Shown piece by piece: positions 35,808 to 44,321 of a stretch of DNA of 50,942 bases. The stretch covers positions 1-50,942 of the forward strand of contig NZ_JAMWEL010000016.1 of NCBI RefSeq assembly GCF_024509555.1. Direction: 5' to 3'. The first letter of the stretch is position 1; the number at the start of each line of letters is the position of its first letter. Origin of the DNA: Streptococcus suis. GTDB lineage: Bacteria > Bacillota > Bacilli > Lactobacillales > Streptococcaceae. The notes beneath the pieces were generated by a model, which worked only from the letters and a program-made list of their open reading frames with translations, was not told the DNA's origin and did not search any database. The position numbers and the translations under genes are program-made.

Positions 35808-36444
35808 ATATTCTATTTTTTTCAAAAATTCTATTGCTAGAAGAGTTTCACAAATTTATTGTCTTTTGAATCCGCTTTGATTCATCGTCACTTTCGGTTT
35901 GCGTACTCTAGTACTGCCTGCACCTCAGTTTCTAGTTTGAAAGCTAATTCACTCGACTGTATTTTATGTATAATATCCATAAAATGAATGAAAATTTGCT
36001 ATTTTAGGTAAAAATGGTATATAATTTAGATATTTATTGAAAAAAATAAAAAATGCGACTGATTTCTCACGTAAAATGTGAAGGATTTCCAGTTTTGTAG
36101 AATAAGATTTGGTAAACTAAATATGAAAATGGAGACAGTGCGCCTTTTTAGATAGGTGTGCTATTCGTCAGGTATAGTCGTTTTGATTCTTTTAGGAGTT
36201 TCTAACTACCCCTAGTTGCTAGATAGGAGGTAGACTAAAACCTCCCTTAGAGTTTTTCGCTCGTCGCAGTAATTCAAGAGAGGTACGGCAACTATATCTA
36301 TTCGACATAGCCATTTGTGATGATATTACTTGTTGTTTTGTACTGATAAGTAAGCAAGCCTAGGCTATTTTGAACATTACTCTTCGAAGGAACGATACTG
36401 CTTTATCAGTAATGTAGTTGATGAAAGACAAATAAATAAGTTAT
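35808..36444. repeat. Non-coding scar between flpS and arcT, with repeat copy D and hairpins
   Basis: This is the site where arcABCD are expected, but I find no arc gene fragment. 35925-35962 (CACCTCAGTTTCTAGTTTG then AAAGCTAATTCACTCGACTGT) is copy D of the dispersed repeat, the best-preserved in its upstream part (TTTGATTCATCG ... GCGTACTCTAGTACTGCCTG). Further right, AACTA/TAGTT (near 36204-36216) and GGAGGT/ACCTCC (36226-36245) can form two hairpins. Confidence 0.5.
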
Positions 36445-36456
36445 GGAAGGAGATAA

Positions 36457-37800
36457 GTGGTGAAAACTACTTTTATTAAGGATGGACACCGATTAGCTTG
36501 TATCGAAGCGATAAAGGAATTAATAGCATTTCCTTCGGTCATTCAAGAAAATGCTGTAGAAACTCCATTTGGTCAGTCCATTCAAGATGTTTTGGAACAT
36601 ACTTTAAAACTAGCAGCTGATTTGGGTTTTTCTACCTATCTAGATCCCAATGGTTACTATGGCTATGCTGATATCGGACAAGGAGATGATTTGTTGGCCA
36701 TTCTCTGCCATCTGGATGTGGTTCCAGCTGGTGAATTAAGTGACTGGGATACACCGCCTTTTGATGCTATTATTCAGGATGGTTTCCTCATTGGGCGAGG
36801 TGTACAGGATGATAAGGGGCCTTCAATGGCAGTCTTGTATGCAGTCAAATCCCTGATAGATGCAGGAGTTACATTCAAGAAACGAGTACGATTTATTTTT
36901 GGTACGGATGAGGAGACTCTTTGGCGATGCATGGAACGTTACCAGGAATTGGAAGAAATTGCTACCATGGGATTTGCGCCTGATTCTTCATTTCCAGTTA
37001 CTTATGCAGAAAAAGGTTTGCTTCAGGTGAAGTTACATGGCCCTTGTCATGATAGTTTAGCCTTGGAGGCTGGGACTGCCTTTAATATTGTCCCGGAAAA
37101 AGCAACCTATTCGGGGCATTTACTCGCTGAAGTTTCAGCTGAGATGGAAAATTGGGGCTTTGACTATGAAATTGCCGATGATCGCATTACCGTTTTGGGA
37201 ATCTCCAAACATTCTAAAGATGCCACAGAGGGAATTAATGCCATTGTACGTCTAGCTATGGGCTTAAATAAATTTGATGAACATCCAGCAATTGATTTTA
37301 TATCGAACGCAGTCGGTCAAGATGCCACAGGGTTTAGATTGTTTGGTGATGTCAATGATGAACCTTCAGGTACCTTGAGTTTCAATGTTTCAGGGATTAC
37401 CATTACACCTGAAAAATCTGAAATTCGTTTGGATATCCGTATCCCTGTTACGGTTGATAAGGCAGAGTTGGTAGAGAGGCTCATCAAAGTGGCAGACTAT
37501 TATGGTCTGACCTATGAAGAGTATGATTACTTGGCACCACTTTACATGCCTTTGGATAGTGAGCTGGTTTCAACCCTCATGTCAGTCTATCAGGATATTA
37601 CAGGTGATAAGGCTAGTCAACCGATTTCTTCAGGCGGTGCAACCTTTGCTCGTGCTATGCCCAACTGTGTCGCCTTTGGTGCAAATTTCCCACATTCAAA
37701 ACAGACAGAGCATCAGGCAAATGAATCCATTTCCCTAGATGATTTGTTCAAGGCTATGGAAATCTATGCAGAAGCGATCTATCGTTTAGCCGTACAATAA
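36457..37800 (+). CDS. arcT: M20 family dipeptidase (ArcT / PepV-like)
   Basis: Zinc dipeptidase of 447 residues. Metal-site motifs: LAILCHLDVVPAGELSDWDT (His/Asp), GRGVQDDKGPSMA (bridging Asp), FGTDEETLWRCM (Glu pair), APDSSFPVTYAEKG, and the C-terminal HSKQTEHQANESIS. ISSGGATFARAMPN is the substrate-loop signature. The gene starts at GTG 36457 or the next GTG at 36460; GGAAGGAG precedes both. In S. suis this gene is the late member of the arginine deiminase cluster. Here it stands alone with its own terminator at 37820-37853. Confidence 0.88.
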   Translation: MVKTTFIKDGHRLACIEAIKELIAFPSVIQENAVETPFGQSIQDVLEHTLKLAADLGFSTYLDPNGYYGYADIGQGDDLLAILCHLDVVPAGELSDWDTPPFDAIIQDGFLIGRGVQDDKGPSMAVLYAVKSLIDAGVTFKKRVRFIFGTDEETLWRCMERYQELEEIATMGFAPDSSFPVTYAEKGLLQVKLHGPCHDSLALEAGTAFNIVPEKATYSGHLLAEVSAEMENWGFDYEIADDRITVLGISKHSKDATEGINAIVRLAMGLNKFDEHPAIDFISNAVGQDATGFRLFGDVNDEPSGTLSFNVSGITITPEKSEIRLDIRIPVTVDKAELVERLIKVADYYGLTYEEYDYLAPLYMPLDSELVSTLMSVYQDITGDKASQPISSGGATFARAMPNCVAFGANFPHSKQTEHQANESISLDDLFKAMEIYAEAIYRLAVQ

Positions 37801-37819
37801 ACAAAGAAAATAGAAGGGG

Positions 37820-37853
37820 AAAGTTCTCAGAAATCGGCTGAGAACTTTTTTTG
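37820..37853 (+). terminator. arcT terminator
   Basis: AAAGTTCTCAG and CTGAGAACTTTTTTT form an 11-bp stem with a 7-nt loop. The next 190 bases to the argR terminator hold nothing I recognise. Confidence 0.9.
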
Positions 37854-38042
37854 ATACTTAATAAAAATCAAAAATAGCAAACTAAGGACTATTACTCGGT
37901 GTAAAATTTCAATTATATGTTCAGCTTGGAAATCATAGATTTTGACTAGACGTTATCTTTTTAAAAGCTTCAAATGTGAAATGCTCTACATTCAATTTGA
38001 TTGGTAGATAGGTATTTTTGATTTTAAATAAGTATGAAATAG

Positions 38043-38077
38043 AAAAACTCCCCTGCCTTGATTGAGTTGCAGGAGAG
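38043..38077 (-). terminator. argR terminator
   Basis: On the minus strand CTCTCCTGC pairs with GCAGGGGAG around a 12-nt loop, followed by TTTTTCT. Confidence 0.85.
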
Positions 38078-38092
38078 CCTATTTATAGATTA

Positions 38093-38566
38093 TTAATATT
38101 TATTGGATAGAAATGGTGGTGTGAATTTTTTTAATTGTTCATAGCAAGACTGGGCTGCCTGATTGTCTTCGCAGATAATGAGACAGGCATCATCACCACA
38201 AATAGTCGCAATGATTTCAGGAATTTCCATAGCATCCAAAATAGATCCAAAAGAATGAGCCAGACCAGGAAGGGTCTTGATGACGACTTGGTTTTGCACA
38301 GGTCGCAACAGGACTAGGGCATCTTCCATATAGACTTTCAGCCGTTTTTCCCATCGTGAAGGAGTAATTGGATTGATGATATAGTAGGAGGAGTCTTTTT
38401 CGCTGACCTTGATTAAGTTCAACATTTTTATGTCACGTGATAGGGTAGATTGTGTGACAGACACTCCATTTTGGTGAAGGAGTTCTTGTAGTTCTTGTTG
38501 GGTATGGATTTTATTTTCCGTAACCAAAGACAAAATTAATTGGTGGCGACTTTCAATCTTGTTCAT
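38093..38566 (-). CDS. argR: Arginine repressor family regulator ArgR
   Basis: 157 residues from the start [26 protein letters not shown] lies 6 nt upstream on the minus strand, and a longer frame of 14 codons has no site. The N-terminal winged helix has [19 protein letters not shown], the ArgR recognition helix. The C-terminal oligomerisation/arginine domain contains [16 protein letters not shown] and [11 protein letters not shown], with the GDD-type arginine-binding residues. In S. suis ArgR controls arcABC. Its target operon is missing from this locus, so it may now control arginine genes elsewhere. Confidence 0.93.
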   Translation of the reverse strand: MNKIESRHQLILSLVTENKIHTQQELQELLHQNGVSVTQSTLSRDIKMLNLIKVSEKDSSYYIINPITPSRWEKRLKVYMEDALVLLRPVQNQVVIKTLPGLAHSFGSILDAMEIPEIIATICGDDACLIICEDNQAAQSCYEQLKKFTPPFLSNKY

Positions 38567-38635
38567 AGGAACCTCCTTCTCATCAATCATTTTAGTAAAA
38601 ACTAGCAAGGGAAATGGTGCTAGCTAGGGATATAG

Positions 38636-39664
38636 TTACTGAATAAACATAGCATCGCCGAAACTGAAGAATCGATATCTTTCTTCAACAGCATGTTTAT
38701 AAGCATCTAAGACAAACTCTCTACCAGCAAAGGCAGATACAAGCATAACCAAGGTTGACTTTGGTAGGTGGAAATTGGTTGAAAAAGCATCTACGATACG
38801 GAATTCATAGCCTGGTTTGATGAAGATATTTGTCCAACCAGAGTCTGCTTCCAAACGACCGTCAAATTTATTTCCGATGGTTTCTAAGGTACGAATTGAA
38901 GTTGTACCCACTGCCACAATCCGACTGCCTGCAGCCTTGACACGATTGAGTGTTTGAGCTGCCTCAGCCGATAGATGATAGAATTCAGAGTGCATTTCAT
39001 GTTCATCGACATTATCCACTGATACAGGACGGAAAGTCCCAAGGCCGACATGGAGGGTCAGATAAACTAATTTCACCCCTTTGGCTTCAATTTTTTCTAG
39101 CAGTTCTTGTGTGAAATGCAGTCCAGCAGTTGGTGCTGCTGCAGAGCCGTTTTCTTTGGCATAGACAGTTTGATAGCGTTCACGATCTTCCAATTTTTCA
39201 TGGATGTAAGGCGGCAGAGGCATTTCCCCTAGGCTTTCTAATACTTCTAGGAAGATCCCCTCATATGCAAATTCCACAATTCGCCCACCGTGTTCCAATT
39301 CTTCAATGATGGTAGCTGTTAATCTTCCGTCACCAAAGGCAACTGTAGTGCCAACTTTCAGGCGCTTGGCTGGTTTGGCAAGGACTTCCCACTGGTCACC
39401 TTGGGTATTTTTCAAAAGCAATAGCTCCACATGACCATTGGTTTCGGGCTTGTAACCATAGAGGCGGGCAGGAAGCACGCGCGTGTTGTTCATAACCAAG
39501 GCATCGCCGGGGTTTAGCTGGTCAATGATGTGGTCAAAATGGCTATCGACCATAGTTTTCTGTTTGCGGTCGAGAATGAGTAGTTTTGAGCTGTCGCGTT
39601 TCTCAAGTGGAACTTGGGCAATCAGCTCTTCAGGTAATTCAAAATCAAAATCTGCAGTATTCAT
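38636..39664 (-). CDS. queA: S-adenosylmethionine:tRNA ribosyltransferase-isomerase QueA
   Basis: Adds the epoxycyclopentane ring to preQ1 in tRNA during queuosine synthesis. It has 342 residues, normal for the family. Signatures: [19 protein letters not shown] at the start, [47 protein letters not shown], and near the end [24 protein letters not shown] [24 protein letters not shown] site precedes ATG 39664 on the minus strand. It is followed by argR after 69 nt and preceded by a small membrane protein gene 17 nt away, probably one transcript. Confidence 0.96.
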   Translation of the reverse strand: MNTADFDFELPEELIAQVPLEKRDSSKLLILDRKQKTMVDSHFDHIIDQLNPGDALVMNNTRVLPARLYGYKPETNGHVELLLLKNTQGDQWEVLAKPAKRLKVGTTVAFGDGRLTATIIEELEHGGRIVEFAYEGIFLEVLESLGEMPLPPYIHEKLEDRERYQTVYAKENGSAAAPTAGLHFTQELLEKIEAKGVKLVYLTLHVGLGTFRPVSVDNVDEHEMHSEFYHLSAEAAQTLNRVKAAGSRIVAVGTTSIRTLETIGNKFDGRLEADSGWTNIFIKPGYEFRIVDAFSTNFHLPKSTLVMLVSAFAGREFVLDAYKHAVEERYRFFSFGDAMFIQ

Positions 39665-39681
39665 AGTATCTCCTCAGTAGG

Positions 39682-39849
39682 TTAAATGATAAATAGAATA
39701 TAAATCAGTAGAACAAATGGGAATGCTACCAATGTAAATCCAATTGTGTAAAAGATTTTTTTCAACTTTTCAAAAGAATCCAAGAGAAAAAAACTCATTA
39801 AGCATAGGAGAAGACCAGCCATGAATAAGAATAATAGCATCTGTGTCAT
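39682..39849 (-). CDS. Small two-helix membrane protein (55 aa), unknown
   Basis: It encodes MTQMLLFLFMAGLLLCLMSF ... LLDSFEKLKKIFYTIGF ... and ends LVAFPFVLLIYILFII. Two hydrophobic helices (about residues 4-23 and 34-55) are joined by a short charged loop (DSFEKLKK), a helical-hairpin design. I do not recognise the family. It lies 17 nt upstream of queA on the same strand. TATAAT at 39856-39861 (minus) is 6 nt from the start codon, so the transcript should begin at or next to the A of ATG with no ribosome site. Confidence 0.65.
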   Translation of the reverse strand: MTQMLLFLFMAGLLLCLMSFFLLDSFEKLKKIFYTIGFTLVAFPFVLLIYILFII

Positions 39850-39855
39850 ATCAGT

Positions 39856-39864
39856 ATTATATCA
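39856..39864 (-). promoter_or_regulatory. Extended -10 promoter giving a leaderless start
   Basis: On the minus strand TGATATAAT (TG, one base, TATAAT) is followed by ACTGAT and then ATG. The usual start distance of about 7 nt falls on the A of the start codon. Confidence 0.65.
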
Positions 39865-39921
39865 CAAAAGAATGGTTTAATCTTGTAGGACGAGGTAAAT
39901 TAAAAAAATAAAGTAAAACTC

Positions 39922-39977
39922 TTGACAAAAATTGGTATATACCATAAAATAGACTTATCAATAATCGGTCTATACCA
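39922..39977 (+). promoter_or_regulatory. nagB promoter with two NagR-type (dre) operators
   Basis: TTGACA (39922-39927) and TAAAAT (39945-39950) with a 17-bp spacer. The palindrome TGGTATATACCA (39933-39944) fills the spacer, and a second site CGGTCTATACCA (39966-39977) sits just before the ribosome site AAAAGGAG. Both match the GntR-family NagR/YvoA type, which releases DNA on glucosamine 6-phosphate or its acetyl form. Confidence 0.85.
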
Positions 39978-39992
39978 AAAGGAGAGAAGCAG

Positions 39993-40697
39993 ATGAAAAT
40001 TCATATCGTAAAAGATCAAGTAGAAGGAGCAGCCATTGCCTTTGACTTGTTAAAAAATAAATTAGCTGCAGGTGCGCAAGTTCTTGGTTTGGCAACAGGT
40101 TCAAGCCCAATCGAATTTTACAAGCAGATTCGTGAGAGTGACTTGGACTTTTCTGAGGTGACATCTGTTAACCTGGATGAGTATGTTGGTTTGGGTGAGG
40201 ACAGTGACCAATCCTATGTCTATTTCATGAAAGAACATCTCTTCAATGCCAAACCATTCAAGGAAAATTATTTACCAAACGGTTTGGCTGCTGATCTTGA
40301 TGCGGAGTTGGTGCGCTACAATGCCATTCTGGAAGAACATCCAGTTGATTTCCAAATCCTTGGAATTGGTCGGAATGGGCATATTGGTTTCAACGAACCA
40401 GGTGCTTCTTTTGATGGAATTGCCCGTGTTGTAGATTTGGCGCCATCAACCATTGAAGCCAACGCCCGCTTCTTTGAAAATCTAGAAGATGTGCCAAAAC
40501 AAGCCATCTCTATGGGGATTGCCAACATTATGGCAGCTAAGACAATTGTCCTCATGGCCTATGGTCAGGAAAAAGCTGACGCCATTAAGGCGACGGTGGA
40601 AGGACCAGTGACGGAGCAAGTTCCAGCAAGCGTCCTTCAAAACCATGACGATGTTGTCCTCATTATCGACCAAGCGGCAGCCAGCAAATTAGCATAA
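39993..40697 (+). CDS. nagB: Glucosamine-6-phosphate deaminase
   Basis: Converts glucosamine 6-phosphate to fructose 6-phosphate and ammonia in amino-sugar catabolism. It has 234 residues, the short Gram-positive form without the C-terminal allosteric tail of E. coli NagB. Motifs: [53 protein letters not shown] (active site), and [16 protein letters not shown]. Expression should rise when amino sugars are present through the two operators in its promoter. A terminator follows 5 nt after the stop. Confidence 0.97.
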   Translation: MKIHIVKDQVEGAAIAFDLLKNKLAAGAQVLGLATGSSPIEFYKQIRESDLDFSEVTSVNLDEYVGLGEDSDQSYVYFMKEHLFNAKPFKENYLPNGLAADLDAELVRYNAILEEHPVDFQILGIGRNGHIGFNEPGASFDGIARVVDLAPSTIEANARFFENLEDVPKQAISMGIANIMAAKTIVLMAYGQEKADAIKATVEGPVTEQVPASVLQNHDDVVLIIDQAAASKLA

Positions 40698-40702
40698 TAG
40701 AC

Positions 40703-40734
40703 AAAACCGACTACCATTTTTGGCAGTCGGTTTT
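40703..40734. terminator. Bidirectional terminator nagB / ltrA
   Basis: AAAACCGACTACCA and TGGCAGTCGGTTTT form a long stem with a T-rich loop; convergent genes lie on both sides. Confidence 0.9.
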
Positions 40735-40735
40735 C

Positions 40736-41842
40736 TTAGGATTCGAGGTCAACTTGTACACGATTGCGGTGGCGGAAAGAGATGACCAGCATCATAAATG
40801 AACTAGCAACCAGTATAGCGGCAATCAAAGATAGATGGTGGTGGAAGGCTATCAGAAGAATGATGGTGCTGAATACCAGAATGGCATATTGAAGCCACAC
40901 CATTTTACCCAGTCGATAAAGGTCTTGGTTGTAGCGACTGGTCATTAGGATTCCCAGATAGTAGAGGAAGTAACCAATGAGGAGGAAGGGCAAACCAAAA
41001 GTGGCGTGCTCACCAGGTAAGACCTCCACAGAAACTGTGAAGAAGTTGAGACCCAAAACCAGTACCATATGGGCATAGAGTAAGGTGGCAACATTTGTCT
41101 TTTGATGGTGGTTGATATTGAGATAGGTTTGCGAAATGTAAAACATAAAGGAGAAAGCCATTGTCAAGAAGAAGAGAATACCAGTGAGCAGATGCGTCTG
41201 AATCGGATAATTTTTCAAAATCGCAATGACCGTCTCACCAAAGGTAATAATGGTAATCAACTGACACCGTTCAACAATGTGAGGAAAGTTCATGGCACTG
41301 TGATTGAGTTTATCCTTGAAGAAATAGGAAATAATATACGGGAGATATAAAAGCAAGAGACTCTTTTCATCATAGGTCCAGAAATTGAAGTAAATAGCTA
41401 CCGAAGCCAAGAAAAATACCAACACATAAATCCCAAACATAGAGAGACTATTTTTTATATCTGCCGTAAAACCTATTTTCCGACCACGAAGGTAGTACTG
41501 TAAGCAAAGTATCGAATATGACAGGGTCAAAAAGATGGTAAAAGGTAGGGCGGTCGCTTCAAAATCATGGCTAACGTTCAGGGATAATTGTCCGACCACA
41601 AACATGGATGCAATAATCGTGTTAATATCTAACAAATCCCGCTCACCATATTTGTTGAGGTAAATCGTCTCATTAATCCACAAGGTCATAATAATCAGGT
41701 TAGCGGTGGTAAAAGTTAGAATTTCCCTGAGACCGATATGGTCACCGTGCAAGAGGCCGGTCAGTGAAGAGGTAGCTAATACAAAGACTAAGTCATAAAA
41801 CAATTCATAGTTGGATACGCGTTTTGCGATAATATCAGACAT
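40736..41842 (-). CDS. ltrA: Low-temperature requirement A (LtrA) family membrane protein
   Basis: 368 residues and about ten hydrophobic helices. The LtrA pattern is clear: NYELFYDLVFVLATSSLTGL near the start, IIMTLWINETIYLNKYGERD, and the histidine/glutamate signature PHIVERCQLITIITFGETVI in the middle. The family was named from a cold-sensitive Listeria mutant; the biochemical role is unknown. AAGGAG lies 7-8 nt before the ATG on the minus strand. It is convergent with nagB. Confidence 0.88.
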   Translation of the reverse strand: MSDIIAKRVSNYELFYDLVFVLATSSLTGLLHGDHIGLREILTFTTANLIIMTLWINETIYLNKYGERDLLDINTIIASMFVVGQLSLNVSHDFEATALPFTIFLTLSYSILCLQYYLRGRKIGFTADIKNSLSMFGIYVLVFFLASVAIYFNFWTYDEKSLLLLYLPYIISYFFKDKLNHSAMNFPHIVERCQLITIITFGETVIAILKNYPIQTHLLTGILFFLTMAFSFMFYISQTYLNINHHQKTNVATLLYAHMVLVLGLNFFTVSVEVLPGEHATFGLPFLLIGYFLYYLGILMTSRYNQDLYRLGKMVWLQYAILVFSTIILLIAFHHHLSLIAAILVASSFMMLVISFRHRNRVQVDLES

Positions 41843-41888
41843 GTCAACTCCTTTTCAAAAAAATCTGAAATATTATACCATACGAAAA

Positions 41889-42059
41889 GGCTGGGACAAA
41901 AGTCCTGGCCGCCTTAGTTTTTTTCGATAGTTAAACTTGACGCAGTGGTTGAGTGGGATCTAATTAGCTGATTTTATCAGCTTTTGCAGCCCTACTCAAC
42001 TATGCGGGGGTGGGCTAACGACTCATCGAACCCTACAGGTTACCGATTTTTGTCCCGCT
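41889..42059. repeat. Intergenic repeat with GGGACAAAA inverted ends
   Basis: CTGGGACAAAAGTC (41891-41904) and GATTTTTGTCCCGC (42045-42058) are inverted ends enclosing about 140 bases. The inside has a nested arm pair, CAGTGGTTGAGTGGG with CCCTACTCAACTATG, and a local hairpin AGCTGATTTTATCAGCT. Elements with GGGACAAAA ends are common between streptococcal genes (recalled). It can act as a transcription-stopping structure between two minus-strand genes. Confidence 0.65.
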
Positions 42060-42068
42060 CCCTATATC

Positions 42069-43025
42069 TTATAGTGTCCAGTCCAAGTCAGGTCCGACAG
42101 GAACAATGCCTGTTGGGTTAATGGTTTTGTGGCTACCGTAGTAGTGCTGCTTGATATGGTCAAAGTCAACCGTCTCCGCAATACCAGAGTGGTTGTACAT
42201 CCGCTTGGTATAATCCCACAAGTTTGGATAATCAACCAAGGCCTTGATATTGCACTTGAAATGCCCAAAGTACACAGGGTCAAATCGTACCAAGGTGGTG
42301 AAGAGCTGAATATCAGCCTCGGTCAGCTGATTGCCCACCAGATAGTTCTTATCAGCCAAATGCTCTTCCAATTTATCCAAGGCGGCAAAAAGGTTCTTGA
42401 CCTCTTTTTCATAGATTGCCTGACTGATTGAAAAACCTGCCTTGTAGACACCATTGTTGATGTTTGGATAGACAAAGTCGTTCATAGCATCAATCTCAGT
42501 CTGCAAGTCTGCTGGATAATAATCATCCTGATTGCCTGTGATATCATTGAAAGCGGTATTGAACATGCGCATAATCTCCGCAGATTCATTGCTGACGATG
42601 GTATTGGTTTTCTTATCCCAAAGAACAGGCACTGTTACCCGCCCAGTGTAGTGAGGGGCAGCCTTCAAATAGACCTGATAGAGATAGTCGCTGTTAAAGA
42701 GGGGATCCTTGATAACACCAGGTCCATCTTCAAAGGTCCAGCCATTTTCTAACATGAGGGGATGAACGACAGACAAGGAAATATGGTCTTCCAAGCCCTT
42801 CAATTTTCGCATAATCAAGGTCCGACTAGCCCAAGGACAAGCCAGAGAAATATAGAGGTGGTAGCGACCAGATTCAGCCTTGAAACCGCCCTCTCCTGTT
42901 GGGCCTGCCTGTCCGTCTGGCGTAATCCAGTTGCGAAATTGTGTGACGCTACGAATAAACTTGCCACCTGTAGACTTGGTATCATACCACTGATCTACCC
43001 ATTTGCCATCTTGTAAAAGTCCCAT
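42069..43025 (-). CDS. Glutathionyl-hydroquinone reductase family (ECM4/YqjG-type GST)
   Basis: 318 residues from the start MGLLQDGKWVDQWYDTKSTG; AAGGAG lies 8 nt upstream on the minus strand, while a longer frame of 22 codons lacks a site. The thioredoxin-like domain has LACPWASRTLIMRKLKGLED with the catalytic cysteine typical of this class. The helical GST domain includes ESAEIMRMFNTAF, NQLTEADIQLFTTLVRFD and NLWDYTKRMYNHSGI. The family removes glutathione from quinones; whether this organism uses glutathione cannot be told from the window. Confidence 0.9.
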   Translation of the reverse strand: MGLLQDGKWVDQWYDTKSTGGKFIRSVTQFRNWITPDGQAGPTGEGGFKAESGRYHLYISLACPWASRTLIMRKLKGLEDHISLSVVHPLMLENGWTFEDGPGVIKDPLFNSDYLYQVYLKAAPHYTGRVTVPVLWDKKTNTIVSNESAEIMRMFNTAFNDITGNQDDYYPADLQTEIDAMNDFVYPNINNGVYKAGFSISQAIYEKEVKNLFAALDKLEEHLADKNYLVGNQLTEADIQLFTTLVRFDPVYFGHFKCNIKALVDYPNLWDYTKRMYNHSGIAETVDFDHIKQHYYGSHKTINPTGIVPVGPDLDWTL

Positions 43026-43155
43026 GATATTCTCCTTTGTAACAATAGGAAATTCCCAAAAATGAAATGGAATTCCCAAGCTATATATCACTAATTAGTA
43101 TTATAATCCTTTTTCAAATAAAGTCAAGCTACTTGTTTTATGCTAAAATGAGGTC

Positions 43156-43872
43156 ATGAGATTAGATAAATGTTTAGAAAAAGCAAAAATTGGCTCTCGC
43201 AAGCAAGTCAAGAAATTATTTAAGGCCCAGCAAATCAGCATAGATGGCCAACCGGCTCACAGTCTTAGCCAGATTGTTGATCCTGACATACAAGATATTC
43301 AGGTTTCTGGGAGAAAGGTCGAGCTAGAAGGTTCGGTATATTATCTACTCCATAAGCCAAGAGGAGTAGTGTCAGCAGTGACCGACAAGGACCACCAGAC
43401 CGTCATTGACCTGATTGCTCCTCAAGACCGTAGGGAAGGTCTCTATCCAGTTGGTCGCCTAGACAGGGATACCGAAGGTCTGGTCCTTATCACTAATAAT
43501 GGGCCTCTGGGCTACCGTCTGCTCCATCCTAGCCACCATGTCGACAAGGTCTATTACGTGGAGGTCAATGGTCCCTTGGGACCAGACGCTCCGAACTACT
43601 TTGCATCAGGCGTCACCTTTTTGGACGGTACCCGCTGCCAGCCAGCTAATTTGACTATTTTAGAGACTTCTTTTGGAAATAGCAGAGCGACCATCAAGCT
43701 AGCGGAAGGTAAATTTCATCAGGTCAAGAAGATGTTTTTAGCCTATGGTGTTAAAGTCACTTACCTAAAAAGAATTTGTTTTGGCGAATTTGAATTAGGA
43801 GATTTGAAAATTGGTCAATATCGAAAATTAAAACCAACGGAATGGCAACAATTATTGGAATATTTCTCCTAA
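43156..43872 (+). CDS. rsuA: 16S rRNA pseudouridine synthase RsuA family
   Basis: 238 residues. An N-terminal S4 RNA-binding domain (MRLDKCLEKAKIGSRKQVKK) is followed by the catalytic domain with YLLHKPRGVVSAVTDKDHQT and LYPVGRLDRDTEGLVLITNN, which holds the catalytic aspartate. FHQVKKMFLAYGVKVTYLKR is the C-terminal signature. The family modifies U516 of 16S rRNA or a related site. The start ATG 43156 follows TATGCTAAAATGAGGTC, so TAAAAT (43143-43148) is only 7 nt before the ATG; the leader is very short and no good ribosome site is seen. Confidence 0.92.
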   Translation: MRLDKCLEKAKIGSRKQVKKLFKAQQISIDGQPAHSLSQIVDPDIQDIQVSGRKVELEGSVYYLLHKPRGVVSAVTDKDHQTVIDLIAPQDRREGLYPVGRLDRDTEGLVLITNNGPLGYRLLHPSHHVDKVYYVEVNGPLGPDAPNYFASGVTFLDGTRCQPANLTILETSFGNSRATIKLAEGKFHQVKKMFLAYGVKVTYLKRICFGEFELGDLKIGQYRKLKPTEWQQLLEYFS

Positions 43873-44321
43873 TATAACAAGTAAGTAGAATCATATGAAT
43901 TTTAAGAAAAAGTGCTAAAGAATTGCTTTCTAAAACCGTTGGATACATACAAATTTAAAGTTGTTAAATTGATATAAATAATTATATAACAAGAACCTCG
44001 ATTTATGAATAGAATATTTCATAATTTCTTAAATAAAACAAAGAATTATCTGACGATTCTAATAAAGTAACTAAAGTTCAGAATCTGCTGAAATCCTTAT
44101 ACACTCTAGATTTTAACGAAAAGGTTATTGACAAAAACACTAAGTTTGAGGCAGAGAGGTACATGAATAATTAAGTCTGAAATGTTTTTTAGGTAAAATG
44201 ATTTTAAAAGATGAATAAATTGACCTTTCTAACTATTTTTAGTAACATATAAGATAGCTTTCTTTAAATTTTTTAAAGGAACAAGTAAATTTGTATAGTT
44301 TTACTATAGAAAGGATTTTAT
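43873..44321. other. AT-rich stretch before the adhesin gene with a broken small frame
   Basis: 44005-44174 reads MNRIFHNFLNKTKN in one frame and, after a one-base shift near 44044, ELSDDSNKVTKVQNLLKSL, YTLDFNEKVIDKN and TKFEAERYMNN before a stop. This looks like the remains of a small gene; I do not recognise it. The rest is AT-rich. AAAGGA at 44310-44315 is the adhesin ribosome site. Confidence 0.35.

Noticed and set aside
36120..36300. Hairpins upstream of arcT as a T-box or other riboswitch
   Set aside because: No T-box sequence or known riboswitch core could be found; only simple stems are present.
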